Shown here piece after piece: positions 1-8,592 of a DNA stretch of 64,000 nucleotides; the first letter of the stretch is position 1, and each line of letters opens with the position of its first letter. A program made the translations under genes and the position numbers. The stretch lies in NCBI RefSeq assembly GCF_005887095.1, contig NZ_PNCI01000008.1:1-64000 (forward strand), in the 5' to 3' direction. Origin of the DNA: Pseudoalteromonas rubra (GTDB lineage Bacteria; Pseudomonadota; Gammaproteobacteria; Enterobacterales; Alteromonadaceae). A model generated the notes under the pieces. That model was not told the origin of the DNA. It did no database searches and worked only from the letters and a program-made list of their open reading frames with translations.

Positions 1-66
1 AATCAAGTTTTATTTGACTCCCTACTCGCTGGCTCGTTGCTTTTCAGCGTTGTGCCCCGTGTCGGT
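1..66 (-). other. 5' leader of an rRNA operon running off the left edge
   Basis: Everything downstream of the P1 promoter on the minus strand in this stretch should be transcribed as the leader of an rRNA operon whose 16S gene lies outside the window. The first transcribed bases, ACCGACACGG, match the start of E. coli rrnB leader RNA (ACTGACACGG) almost exactly. No boxA or mature 16S sequence is reached before the edge. This is inferred from the promoter, because the rRNA itself cannot be seen. Confidence 0.65.
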
Positions 67-115
67 GGATGCGCATTATAGGGAAATCGAAAAACGATGC
101 AACCCCTTTTTTTGA
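66..115 (-). promoter_or_regulatory. rRNA operon P1 promoter
   Basis: Read on the minus strand there is a -35 box TTGCAT (97-102), a 16-bp spacer and a perfect -10 box TATAAT (75-80), followed by a GC-rich discriminator GCGCATCC. The order CCCTATAATGCGC is the same as in E. coli rrnB P1. The 16-bp spacer and GC discriminator are the features that make rrn P1 promoters sensitive to ppGpp and DksA. The A/T-rich run just upstream of -35 could act as an UP element. The predicted start is near 66. DksA itself is encoded at 35373. Confidence 0.88.
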
Positions 116-217
116 AGAAAAGTGAGAAAAACAGTGCGTTCGGACATTAATTGTACTAAACAGGTGTTTTTTACACAAAACACCACTAAACAGAGCTAAA
201 TCGAGATCAATAATACG

Positions 218-252
218 AAAAAGGCCAGTCAGGGGATTTCTGACTGGCCTTT
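218..252 (-). terminator. Intrinsic terminator of the porin gene
   Basis: A perfect 12-bp stem AAAGGCCAGTCA/TGACTGGCCTTT with a 9-nt loop lies about 30 bp beyond the porin stop codon. On the minus strand the stem is followed by a T run (GGCCTTTTTCG). It separates the porin from the downstream rRNA promoter. Confidence 0.9.
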
Positions 253-281
253 ATCAATATGCTTTTAGGTCGCGTATATAC

Positions 282-1211
282 TTAGAACTTGTATTCGATA
301 CCGGCGCCCAAGTAATCTTCCTCTACACCATTGTCTTCATCAACACTTGAGTAGAAGGCGTAAAGCTTTGCCGCTTTGTTCAGTTTGTGGTCAATACCAA
401 CAGAGATGCCATCTACTTTATCGCCTTTATCAAAGTCAATAACCTGGTATTGCAGCTTCAGAGTGTTTGCACCAAAACCGTATGCTGCGTTTACCATGTA
501 ACCGTCAGCTTCGTCAGAACCATCTACTTTCTCTTGCATCTGGTACATTGCACCCAGTTTAAAGTCTGCGACCTTACCTTGTACTGAGAAACGTACTGCG
601 TCGTAGCCTTTTACTTCACTATCAGCTGCAACCGCAGCATAGAAGTTAGTGTTCTTTAATTTTGCATCACCATAAGTCAGTGCTGCTGAGAAACCGTTTT
701 CACCATCAGTGCTGTCTTCAGCAATAAATGTACCTAATACTTTAAAGCCATTAAAGCTTGCTGATTTATAAGAAATTGAATCGCCCAGGCGGTTCTCACC
801 TTTAAACAGGTTCTTAATATCTGCTTCAAGGTCGTTGAACAGGTCAAGTTTGCCTTGTGACTGTTTAAATGCAGTGTCATTACGGCCAATAACAACCTCA
901 CCAAAATTACCTTTCAGACCGACGTATTGGTTACGTGCCGTGATATTGTCATCTTCGCCTTTTGAATCTGCGTCAGAGACATCGACCTGGAACTCCAGCT
1001 TATAGATAACTTCAAGGCCAGAATCCAGTTTTTCAGAGCCTTTGAAACCAAAGCGTGATGCATTGCTTTTCACTTCCGTGAATGAGCCTTCACCTTCATC
1101 TGAACTCTGTATAGACAGATTCGCCTTACCATATACATCAACATCAGCGTAAGCGCTCGCAGACAAAGCACCGAAAAGAGAAACAAATAATGCTGATTTG
1201 GATAATTTCAT
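282..1211 (-). CDS. OmpU-like outer-membrane porin
   Basis: Trimeric general porin of the gram-negative porin family, forming a diffusion channel in the outer membrane. The start chosen gives 309 residues beginning MKLSKSALF, with a 22-residue signal peptide ending SASAYA before the mature DVDVYGKANL. A longer frame upstream is ignored because GAGGAAA sits at proper spacing before this ATG and the signal peptide starts here. The protein ends in ...EYKF, the aromatic C-terminus used by the BAM complex. It contains GENRLGDSISY and NQYVGLKGNFGEV, typical of Vibrio OmpU and Shewanella porins. A clear paralogue lies at 44756. It has its own terminator and appears monocistronic. Confidence 0.9.
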   Translation of the reverse strand: MKLSKSALFVSLFGALSASAYADVDVYGKANLSIQSSDEGEGSFTEVKSNASRFGFKGSEKLDSGLEVIYKLEFQVDVSDADSKGEDDNITARNQYVGLKGNFGEVVIGRNDTAFKQSQGKLDLFNDLEADIKNLFKGENRLGDSISYKSASFNGFKVLGTFIAEDSTDGENGFSAALTYGDAKLKNTNFYAAVAADSEVKGYDAVRFSVQGKVADFKLGAMYQMQEKVDGSDEADGYMVNAAYGFGANTLKLQYQVIDFDKGDKVDGISVGIDHKLNKAAKLYAFYSSVDEDNGVEEDYLGAGIEYKF

Positions 1212-1353
1212 GTGTATTTCCTCAAGTATCGCAACACGTAATTTTTTAGACAGGCGCAGTCTGCCAGCGATAAGTGACAGAAATATTACACTCAAAATAA
1301 AAGTGACATTAAACTGTCAGCTAGGCATCATAAATAATTCAATAATCTGTAAC

Positions 1354-2202
1354 CTAATCAGGTAAAGATGCCAGCAGGCTGGCAATCATCTCTATTTGCT
1401 CTAGCTGTTCATTATCCTTGTGATAGGCAACATAGATCTCGCGTGCATTTTGTTCTACTGATTCAATATGAAACAACAGCTTTTTCTCTATCGATTCGAC
1501 TGCCAATGCACGGGGTATAAATGCTGATCCTCCACACTGCATAATAAGATCCAAAGCAATACGGCCGGTACTGGTTCTGAAATAAGGCGGTGTGCTGCCA
1601 GTAAACTGTTTCGCATGCCACAATGAAAAGGCCGTTCCCCAATCTACGTAAACATATTGCTTATCAAAAAAGTCTTCATCTGTTGTCTGCGCCATTGTGC
1701 TAACAGGGATGATGGCCAGATGCTTAATTTGCTTTACCACCAGCTCATCAACTTTCGGTGGATCAAACAACACCGCAATGTCGAGCGTTCGTTCCAGTAA
1801 TAACCGTGTACTTTCTTGCTGTGCCTTGACCTCAGCCACCAAAGAGACCCCAGGCATAGCAGTCACAATGTGGTTAATACCAAACTGCAAAAAGGCATCC
1901 CAAATATTCGGCGTACCTGCTAGCGAAAGCTGCTTATGCATGTTGTTCGCAAGCGCAACATCGACTTTCGCACGCTGCATGCCGGTCAGGATCATATTGG
2001 CATGGGGTAATAAACGTTCCCCCGGTGCCGTCAGTTGAATATTATTGCGCTGACGAATGAATAAATTGACGCCAAGGCTCTGTTCTAACTGGCGGATCCG
2101 AAAGCTAACGGCAGACTGAGTAATGTATAAATTCTCCGCTGCGCGACCAAAGTGACGGGTCTTTACGACTTCGACAAATGTTTTTAATAGATCTATGTCC
2201 AC
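1354..2202 (-). CDS. hdfR: LysR-family regulator HdfR
   Basis: A 282-residue LysR-type transcriptional regulator. Residues 1-60 form the winged helix-turn-helix (HFGRAAENLYITQSAVSFRI), and residues about 90-280 form the periplasmic-binding-protein-like effector domain. The N-terminus, with its FGRAAE and TQSAVSFRIRQLE segments, is close to E. coli HdfR, a repressor of flhDC. Translation starts at GTG (2202) with GGGGG a few bases upstream. The ATG two bases further out is in another frame and stops at once. The gene is divergent from maoP, as in E. coli, which supports the name. The target genes here are unknown. Confidence 0.85.
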   Translation of the reverse strand: MDIDLLKTFVEVVKTRHFGRAAENLYITQSAVSFRIRQLEQSLGVNLFIRQRNNIQLTAPGERLLPHANMILTGMQRAKVDVALANNMHKQLSLAGTPNIWDAFLQFGINHIVTAMPGVSLVAEVKAQQESTRLLLERTLDIAVLFDPPKVDELVVKQIKHLAIIPVSTMAQTTDEDFFDKQYVYVDWGTAFSLWHAKQFTGSTPPYFRTSTGRIALDLIMQCGGSAFIPRALAVESIEKKLLFHIESVEQNAREIYVAYHKDNEQLEQIEMIASLLASLPD

Positions 2203-2288
2203 ATAGCCCCCTTACGATAAAAAAAACTCGTTTAATTATTTCCACACTATGGTCCATACTCCTGCCAAACAATGCTGAGGATTTCACC
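2203..2288. promoter_or_regulatory. Divergent hdfR/maoP promoter region
   Basis: This 86-bp AT-rich gap drives two divergent genes. In E. coli the same gap carries maoS, the 17-bp site through which MaoP organises the Ori macrodomain. I cannot identify a maoS counterpart by eye, so only the position is supported. Confidence 0.4.
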
Positions 2289-2666
2289 ATGAGTCAAAAT
2301 TTAGCGACCTTGAAAGAAGCTTTTGCTACAACAAAACACTTCTATGATGATATTAACTTTCCCCGGGGGTTTTCTCGAAGCGGACACTTTACCCTGCAAG
2401 AGTCTGATATTCTGGAAAACCATGGTGCGTTACTTAAAAGCTTATACACTAAAGCCAGTCATCCGCAAAATGAATTTCAGCAACACTTTGTGGAGGTTAT
2501 GGGGGGATTAGGGACCCCGGAAAATGCCATGGAAAAGACCTGGACCAAATACCTCAAACTGACCACCTGTAAGACTAAGTTCCATACTTTGTTTGGCCGT
2601 TCTAAGGTGAGCGCAAATAAAGAAGAAGTCGAAGCCGTCGCTGTGGAAGCGGACGACGACATCTAA
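2289..2666 (+). CDS. maoP: Macrodomain Ori organisation protein MaoP (YifE)
   Basis: A small 125-residue protein of the YifE/MaoP family. In E. coli MaoP, with the site maoS, structures the Ori macrodomain of the chromosome. The family signature YDDINFPRGFSRSGHFT is present near residue 20, and KFHTLFG lies near residue 98. The tail is acidic (EADDDI). The start is the ATG after GAGGATTTCACC; an in-frame extension further upstream runs into the hdfR promoter and is not used. Divergence from hdfR is the conserved arrangement. Confidence 0.85.
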   Translation: MSQNLATLKEAFATTKHFYDDINFPRGFSRSGHFTLQESDILENHGALLKSLYTKASHPQNEFQQHFVEVMGGLGTPENAMEKTWTKYLKLTTCKTKFHTLFGRSKVSANKEEVEAVAVEADDDI

Positions 2667-2673
2667 TGAGCCT

Positions 2674-2707
2674 TGGGGGCACCGACTCAATCGATGCCCC
2701 AGACTTT
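2674..2707. terminator. Possible terminator between convergent maoP and rarD
   Basis: GGGGCA (2676-2681) and TGCCCC (2695-2700) can pair just after the maoP stop and are followed by a short run, ACTTTTAG. The stem is short and the T run poor, so this is tentative. Confidence 0.4.
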
Positions 2708-3612
2708 TAGGATGTTGCCAGACGACGCTGTGCTTTGCCCGTTCGGTAGGAGTCAAAGCTAAATAGCGCCAAAGCCGACCAGATAAACGCGAACGTTAAA
2801 ACCCGCTCCGCACTGAACACTTCACCATAAAAAACCACCGCCAAAATGAACATCAGGCTTGGTCCGATGTACTGAAAGAAACCCAACGTTGAATAAGGGA
2901 TCCGCTTTGCAGCTGCGGTGAAACACAATAACGGCAAGGTTGTAACCACACCCGCACTGATCAATAAAAGATTAGTGTGCCAGTCATTGAGCATCATGTT
3001 GCTGGTCTCACTAGGTGTTAACCACCACCAGTACCCAAGTGCAATGGGCAACAAAATAACGGCTTCGATTAATAATCCCGGTAAAGATTCTACCGCCATG
3101 GTCTTGCGTAACAAGCCATATATGGCGAAGGAACCGGCCAGTGAAAACGCAATAACAGGAAACGAGCCAAAACTTACCAGCTGCAACACCACCCCAACGA
3201 ATGCCAGGCCAACCGCAAACTGCTGACGAGGTCGAAGACGCTCCTGCAAAAACAGCATACCTAATAGTACATTCAGTAAGGGATTAATATAGTAGCCCAG
3301 GCTCGCATCCAGCATATGACCATTGTTCACCGACCAGATAAATAAACCCCAGTTAAATCCGAGCAACAAAGCCGTAAGGGTCAACATCAGCATCAGCTTA
3401 GGCTGGCGTAGCACGGTCATCACCTTTGACCAATTCAGCTTTATAGCGATGATCAGCGCAATAAAGAGTACAGACCAGACCACACGGTGGATCAGGATCT
3501 CAAGCGCATCAACCTGATCCAGTGATTTAAAATAGATAGGGGCTAGTCCCCACATTAAAAACGCTAAAACGGCAAAGGTATACCCCTGCTTAGTTTCACT
3601 ACTCGCTCCCAT
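2707..3612 (-). CDS. rarD: RarD-type EamA transporter
   Basis: A 301-residue integral membrane protein of the drug/metabolite transporter superfamily (RarD subfamily), with about ten hydrophobic helices. The N-terminus has the family pattern AFLMWGLAPIYFKSL and the conserved IHRVVWS. E. coli RarD was named for chloramphenicol sensitivity, but its substrate is not established. The start ATG has GGAGAAG in front of it. In E. coli rarD also lies near recQ, the next gene here, so this is old synteny. The two are divergently transcribed. Confidence 0.87.
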   Translation of the reverse strand: MGASSETKQGYTFAVLAFLMWGLAPIYFKSLDQVDALEILIHRVVWSVLFIALIIAIKLNWSKVMTVLRQPKLMLMLTLTALLLGFNWGLFIWSVNNGHMLDASLGYYINPLLNVLLGMLFLQERLRPRQQFAVGLAFVGVVLQLVSFGSFPVIAFSLAGSFAIYGLLRKTMAVESLPGLLIEAVILLPIALGYWWWLTPSETSNMMLNDWHTNLLLISAGVVTTLPLLCFTAAAKRIPYSTLGFFQYIGPSLMFILAVVFYGEVFSAERVLTFAFIWSALALFSFDSYRTGKAQRRLATS

Positions 3613-3752
3613 TCACTTCTCCCAAGCACAATCAAAATTGGTATCTACTCATTCCCATAGATGCCAAGCGCGCAGTATACCGCAATCTGTACCCGCCAGT
3701 ATGATTTTCCTGTGATCAAAAACAAAAGACATCTGGCGTAAAACCCACTAAA

Positions 3753-5576
3753 ATGCGCTCGATGGAAAATCTTGCAACTCACTCAATCGACACACCGCAC
3801 GGCGTACTGAAAGAAGTTTTTGGCTACAGTGACTTTCGTGACGGACAACTCGACGTCATTCAGGCGTGCCTGGACGGGCGCGATAGCTTAGTATTACTGC
3901 CCACCGGAGGTGGTAAATCTCTGTGCTATCAGGTACCTGCTTTGTTATTGCCTGGCACCTGCATTGTGGTCTCACCGCTTATCTCTTTAATGCAAGATCA
4001 GGTTGCACAACTCAAGGCGCTGGGTATCTCCGCCGAGTTCATCAATAACAGTATTGATCGCGCGCAGCAGCAAGCTATCTATCAACGTCTGCATCAGGGC
4101 GAAATCAAGCTATTGTATGTTGCGCCAGAGAAAATACTCCAGAGTGAGTTTATTGAACGTCTGAGTCACCTCAAGTTGGGTTTGTTCGCCATTGATGAAG
4201 CACACTGTGTATCGCATTGGGGGCACGACTTCAGACCGCACTACTGTCGCCTGCATGAGTTAAAGCAGCGTTTTGCCGCAGTCCCTATGATGGCATTGAC
4301 GGCAACCGCCGATCTGGCAACCCGCAGCGATATTGTCACGCAACTCGGCCTGATCACGCCGTTTATCCACACCGGTAGTTTTGACAGGCCGAATATTCGC
4401 TACACCATAGAAGAGAAGTTCAAACCTCTGTCACAATTGATGCGCTATCTGCGCACGCAAAAAGGGCAAAGTGGTATTGTCTACTGTTCAAGTCGTAAAC
4501 GCGTGGATGACATCGCCGAAAAACTGGTCGAGGCCGGTTTTAACGCTGCGGCATATCACGCAGGCATGACCAACGAGCAACGCCAGTTCGTACAAAATGC
4601 TTTTTCTCGTGACGATATTCAGATAGTGGTTGCAACCGTGGCATTTGGTATGGGTATCAACAAATCAAATGTGCGCTATGTTTTGCATTATGACATTCCC
4701 AAAAGCATTGAAGCTTACTATCAGGAAACGGGTCGAGCAGGACGTGATGGCCTGGCTGCAGAAGCCATTATGTATTTCGATCCGGCGGATATTGGCCGGG
4801 TAAAACGCTTTTTTGAAGATATTGAGGACGAGCATCGCCGTAGGGTCGAAGAGCAACGTTTTAATTCTATGGCCAGCTTTGCCTCGGCACAAACCTGTCG
4901 ACGCCAGATCCTGCTCAATTATTTCAGTGAATATCAACGCGAGCCCTGTGGCAACTGTGATATCTGCCTGAATCCACCCAAGCGCTTTGATGGCACTTTA
5001 GTTGCTCAGCAAGCTTTATCCTGTATTTACCGGGCTGAGCAGCGTTTTGGGCTCGGTTATATTGTGGATGTACTGCGTGGCGCAAATACTGCACGGATCA
5101 GAGATAACCAGCATCACACGCTGAGTACGTATGGCATTGGCAAAGAACACAGCAATGAATACTGGCTGAGTATCCTGAGACAACTGATACACCATGGGCT
5201 AGTTGCACAAGATATCACCCAGGGTGCCGCACTCAGGCTCACCGAAGGCGCGCGTTCGGTTTTGCGTGGTGAATACGCATTGCAACTTGCTCAGCCACGT
5301 CTTGAAGCCAAACATGTTTATCAGGATAAACTGGCTCAGTTCAATTACGACAAGAAGCTGTTTGCAAAATTACGTAGCCTGCGCAAAGAACTCGCCGATC
5401 AGGATGACGTGCCGCCTTATGTTGTCTTTAGTGATAAAACGCTGGCGGAAATGGCGCAGCTCACCCCGACGAATGATAGTGAATTCCTGAAAGTATCCGG
5501 TGTGGGCTTTACCAAATTGAGCAAGTATGGAGCGCCTTTTATGCAACTGATCCGAAACTACCTCGATACCGATTAA
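3753..5576 (+). CDS. recQ: ATP-dependent DNA helicase RecQ
   Basis: A 3'-5' SF2 helicase acting in recombinational repair and replication-fork processing (RecF pathway). It has 607 residues against 609 in E. coli. Visible parts are Walker A LLPTGGGKSLCYQ near residue 50, the DEAH box AIDEAHCVSHWGHDFRP near 148, helicase motif VI (QETGRAGRDG), and the RecQ-C zinc site with cysteines about 382, 399, 402 and 405. A winged helix follows, then a C-terminal HRDC domain (about 530-605). No clear ribosome-binding site precedes ATG 3753; the in-frame ATG at 3762 is an alternative. Confidence 0.96.
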   Translation: MRSMENLATHSIDTPHGVLKEVFGYSDFRDGQLDVIQACLDGRDSLVLLPTGGGKSLCYQVPALLLPGTCIVVSPLISLMQDQVAQLKALGISAEFINNSIDRAQQQAIYQRLHQGEIKLLYVAPEKILQSEFIERLSHLKLGLFAIDEAHCVSHWGHDFRPHYCRLHELKQRFAAVPMMALTATADLATRSDIVTQLGLITPFIHTGSFDRPNIRYTIEEKFKPLSQLMRYLRTQKGQSGIVYCSSRKRVDDIAEKLVEAGFNAAAYHAGMTNEQRQFVQNAFSRDDIQIVVATVAFGMGINKSNVRYVLHYDIPKSIEAYYQETGRAGRDGLAAEAIMYFDPADIGRVKRFFEDIEDEHRRRVEEQRFNSMASFASAQTCRRQILLNYFSEYQREPCGNCDICLNPPKRFDGTLVAQQALSCIYRAEQRFGLGYIVDVLRGANTARIRDNQHHTLSTYGIGKEHSNEYWLSILRQLIHHGLVAQDITQGAALRLTEGARSVLRGEYALQLAQPRLEAKHVYQDKLAQFNYDKKLFAKLRSLRKELADQDDVPPYVVFSDKTLAEMAQLTPTNDSEFLKVSGVGFTKLSKYGAPFMQLIRNYLDTD

Positions 5577-5600
5577 CCTGACTCATTAACTGGAGTAACC

Positions 5601-5903
5601 GTGACAACCCACATAAACCACCAGCCAGATCAGAACTGCATTATCGTTACCCCCGCTTCTCTACCTGATGCAGATGAATTCGAGCTGTGGGGGCAAATTT
5701 TCTTGCACCTTGATGGCATTACTTTACTTGAGTTTCATCTTGGTGCGGATCGTCACCAATGGCGTTTTAGTTATGCAGGCCACCCCTATAACCTCAATTT
5801 TGAACACTACAGCGACAGCATCTGGATCATGCCGGAAGGCCTTGGTGCGACTGAACATTTGCCAGATCTGGTTACATTATTCCGGTTAAATTTACAACAA
5901 TAA
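5601..5903 (+). CDS. Small protein of unknown function downstream of recQ
   Basis: A 100-residue soluble protein starting at GTG, with GGAG eight bases upstream. It is rich in Trp, His and acidic residues, with no signal peptide or membrane segment. It lies 24 bp after recQ in the same direction and is probably co-transcribed. It may be the DUF3630 family seen in Vibrio, Shewanella and Pseudoalteromonas, but that is from memory. No function is proposed. Confidence 0.7.
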   Translation: MTTHINHQPDQNCIIVTPASLPDADEFELWGQIFLHLDGITLLEFHLGADRHQWRFSYAGHPYNLNFEHYSDSIWIMPEGLGATEHLPDLVTLFRLNLQQ

Positions 5904-5977
5904 TATAGACTTAGTTGAGCAGCTATGGCTAACATAGGCCATAATTAAAAGTACGTTCATTCACTACAGGCTGTTCT

Positions 5978-7747
5978 ATGGGTTGGGTTGTTCGCGTTTC
6001 TATACTTTCAATACTCGCAACGGTGGCGACGCACTCTCCAGAGGCAGCAGCCAGCACGCCAAATAGTGCAATGGAGAGCTGTAGCAATCTCCGCCCGGAC
6101 ACGCCCGAAGACAACAACCTTCACCGTCAGCTAGACAGTGAAGACTCTCTGCCCGATGTACAAAATGCCTCGGTTGTTAGCATTGACCTAAAACAGCTCA
6201 ACGTCTTTGATACCTCTTTGCCAGAAGAAGACAATGCTGTGTTTCGCTTTGCGAACCGAGCGCATGCCACCACTAAACCTGAGGTGATCCGGAATTTACT
6301 GCTGTTTACTCAGGGCAGTGAATATGATCCAAAGCTACTACGAGAGTCAGAACGGTTACTGCGTCAACAGCCCTATATTTACGATGCAAGAATCTTCGCT
6401 GAGCAAACCTGTGACGGGGAAGTGGCTGTTACTGTCGTCACACGTGATCTTTGGACATTGTTGCCCGACATCAGTTTCAGCCGCAGTGGTGGTGACAATT
6501 CAAGCCGCCTTGGTTTTCGTGAATCTAACTTATTGGGTTATGGCAAACGCTTATCACTGACGCATATCTCCGACCCTGACCGCAGTGGATATTTATTTGT
6601 TTACGACGATCCACAAATTCTCTCTAGCCGCTATCAGGGGCGAGTGGAATATGCGGACAATGATGACGGCAAAGTGCACTATGTTGGCATTGCCTATCCA
6701 TTCTTTTCGATTTCCACCCCCTTCAGCTATGGTGTCAGTAACTTAAGTAATCGCAGGGTTGAGTCTCTTTACAACCTGGGCGAGGAGATTTCCGAATACG
6801 AGCAGCTGAGTGAAATAACCAATCTCTACATTGGTCGCGCTTTCGCACTTGACGACGACTGGACACGACGACTTCTGTTGGGGTATCAGGATGAAAAGCA
6901 AGAATTTGCCCCGATACGTGCAACCACCTTACCGATAGCTGAAGACCGCACTGTACGTTACCCCTATATTCAGGCACAGTGGTTTGAAGATGCCTATATC
7001 AAAGTGCGAAATTTTGATTCTATTTATCGCACCGAAGATTTGAACTTAGGGTGGAATATCAATGCCCTGATTGGCTATTCAGACAGCGGCCTAAGTGATG
7101 ATGATAGCCGTTGGGTGGGGTCATTCAACGCAAGTAAGGCCCACTTCACATCTGAAGACAGCCTGCTTCGCTTCGCTTTCAATTTAAATGGTTACTGGAA
7201 TAAACGCGATAATCAGGCCGAGAATTTAATGATCAGTTCACGGCTTCAGTACTACCTCAATACCAGCCTCAGACAATCCTGGTATGCACAACTGGAAGTC
7301 CAATATGGCAAACACCTGAGTGCCGATCAACAGATCACCTTAGGGGGAGAAACGGGTCTCAGAGGGTACCCAAGTAATTACCTGCAGGGGAATCGCCGAA
7401 TTCTACTCAACCTTGAAAAGCGCTATTACTGGGAATACGATTTACTACATCTATTTAAAGTTGGTGGCGCGGCGTATTTTGATATTGGCCGAGTAGACGG
7501 TCGGGCTCTGCCACCCCCTTTGCACGATGACCCGGAGATATCACGCATACTGACACCACAGCAGCAGCACGCTTTAACACATCAGATCCAGGGTCAGTTT
7601 TTAAAAAATGTGGGTCTGGGGCTTCGACTTGCTCCAAGCCGCGCGAATTCGGGGCTGGTTCTGCATCTGGACGTTGCCGCACCACTCGATGGACCTGACA
7701 ACATTGACTCAGTACAATGGTTATTTACGGTCAAAAACCGCTTTTAA
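5978..7747 (+). CDS. Omp85-superfamily outer-membrane protein with one POTRA domain
   Basis: A 589-residue protein with a signal peptide ending near AAAS (residue 26). After it come an acidic linker, one POTRA-like segment (about 80-150: KPEVIRNLLLFTQGSEYDP and QPYIYDARIF) and a C-terminal beta-barrel. The barrel carries the Omp85 signature GETGLRGYP with QGNRR after it, the lid-lock motif of loop 6. The protein ends in ...KNRF, fitting a BAM substrate. BamA has five POTRAs and TamA three, so this is neither. No lipoprotein or secreted partner gene lies beside it. Its role in membrane biogenesis or secretion is unknown. Confidence 0.75.
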   Translation: MGWVVRVSILSILATVATHSPEAAASTPNSAMESCSNLRPDTPEDNNLHRQLDSEDSLPDVQNASVVSIDLKQLNVFDTSLPEEDNAVFRFANRAHATTKPEVIRNLLLFTQGSEYDPKLLRESERLLRQQPYIYDARIFAEQTCDGEVAVTVVTRDLWTLLPDISFSRSGGDNSSRLGFRESNLLGYGKRLSLTHISDPDRSGYLFVYDDPQILSSRYQGRVEYADNDDGKVHYVGIAYPFFSISTPFSYGVSNLSNRRVESLYNLGEEISEYEQLSEITNLYIGRAFALDDDWTRRLLLGYQDEKQEFAPIRATTLPIAEDRTVRYPYIQAQWFEDAYIKVRNFDSIYRTEDLNLGWNINALIGYSDSGLSDDDSRWVGSFNASKAHFTSEDSLLRFAFNLNGYWNKRDNQAENLMISSRLQYYLNTSLRQSWYAQLEVQYGKHLSADQQITLGGETGLRGYPSNYLQGNRRILLNLEKRYYWEYDLLHLFKVGGAAYFDIGRVDGRALPPPLHDDPEISRILTPQQQHALTHQIQGQFLKNVGLGLRLAPSRANSGLVLHLDVAAPLDGPDNIDSVQWLFTVKNRF

Positions 7748-7804
7748 CCTGTCAAATTTCCCTGATATCATCCTGTTTTATTTGTACATAAATGGGTATA
7801 CCTC

Positions 7805-8371
7805 ATGCCAGACACCCTTACGACGTTTTTACTCGCTGAGTATAAATTGATCGTCACCCTACTTTTCATTTTTCTGTTTCCGTTGCTACTCAAGTTAGCA
7901 ATCAAAGTGCTTCACAAGATCACTCGCGGGAAAATTGATCTGCATCGTCAACAACGTGCCGAACTGCTGTTAAAAGGTTTGGTTGGAGCGGTGTTGCTGT
8001 GTCTGTTGCTGGTGTTCTGGGGTATCGAATTGCGGGGTTTGCTGGTATTGGGGTCTTCCCTATTTGCGATGCTCGGTGTCGCTATGTTTGCTGCCTGGTC
8101 TTTACTTAGCAACCTCACAGCCTTCCTGATCATGTTTGTACAAAATGATTATAGGCTTGGCAACTGGGTCCGGGTCATTGACGGTGCGAACTTCATTGAA
8201 GGCTGTATTGTCGAGATGGGACTGATGAATGTGGTACTGCGTCATGTTGACGGACACAAGGTCGTTTATCCCAATAACCTGTTCGTCACACGCCCTGTCT
8301 GGGTGCTCTCAGAGGCACCGGCTAAACCAAAACACATCGCCGAGCGACGGGTACTTGGCCCTAAAAAGTAA
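7805..8371 (+). CDS. Short MscS-family mechanosensitive-channel-like protein
   Basis: A 188-residue inner-membrane protein with three hydrophobic stretches (about 9-33, 58-80 and 82-112). The third is Gly/Ala-rich (LGSSLFAMLGVAMFAAWSLL), like the pore helix TM3 of MscS. It is followed by a beta-domain (YRLGNWVRVIDGANF, VVYPNN). It stops there and lacks the large C-terminal cage of E. coli MscS (286 residues), as short homologues do. It lies 57 bp after the Omp85-type gene. The ribosome-binding site is weak. Gating and conductance cannot be judged from the sequence. Confidence 0.8.
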   Translation: MPDTLTTFLLAEYKLIVTLLFIFLFPLLLKLAIKVLHKITRGKIDLHRQQRAELLLKGLVGAVLLCLLLVFWGIELRGLLVLGSSLFAMLGVAMFAAWSLLSNLTAFLIMFVQNDYRLGNWVRVIDGANFIEGCIVEMGLMNVVLRHVDGHKVVYPNNLFVTRPVWVLSEAPAKPKHIAERRVLGPKK

Positions 8372-8413
8372 TCATTGGTGCCGATTGTCATAGCCTAGTG
8401 ACATGGCGCATGA

Positions 8414-8438
8414 TATACAATAGCCGTATACGTCAAAA
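8414..8438 (+). repeat. Short promoter-region motif, copy 1
   Basis: TATACAATAGCCGT followed by a CAAAA run, upstream of the TPR lipoprotein. The same 14 bases recur at 10681 upstream of the hybrid kinase. Fourteen matching bases can arise by chance in a window this long, so the shared position is the only reason to note it. Confidence 0.3.
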
Positions 8439-8443
8439 CATAA

Positions 8444-8564
8444 TCAATTTGAGGCATTCACTCTGTCGCTAGCGGCGATGAAAGATACCTCATTTAGAAC
8501 AACTCTGGTTTTCGCTGAGGTTTGCTCATCTCATGATGAGCGTTCTTTTGATGCTCATTGGTAT
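8444..8564 (+). repeat. Diverged copy of the ATACCAATT-ended intergenic repeat
   Basis: Bases 8444-8504 align with 40969-41028. Three blocks match with nearly the same spacing: TCAATTTGA, CGCTA(G/A)CGGCG and CTCATTTAGAACAACT (16 identical). The right part differs but ends in ATTGGTAT (8557-8564), like the end of the complete copy. There is no transposase. One frame stays open from about 8448 to a stop just past the repeat end, but a one-base shift relative to the other copy changes the reading. Confidence 0.6.
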
Positions 8565-8592
8565 AACTTTTAAAGTGAACAAGGAAGGAACG

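Noticed and set aside
2178..2288. N-terminal extension of maoP
   Set aside because: It would cross the hdfR promoter and is absent from the family; GAGG precedes the internal ATG.
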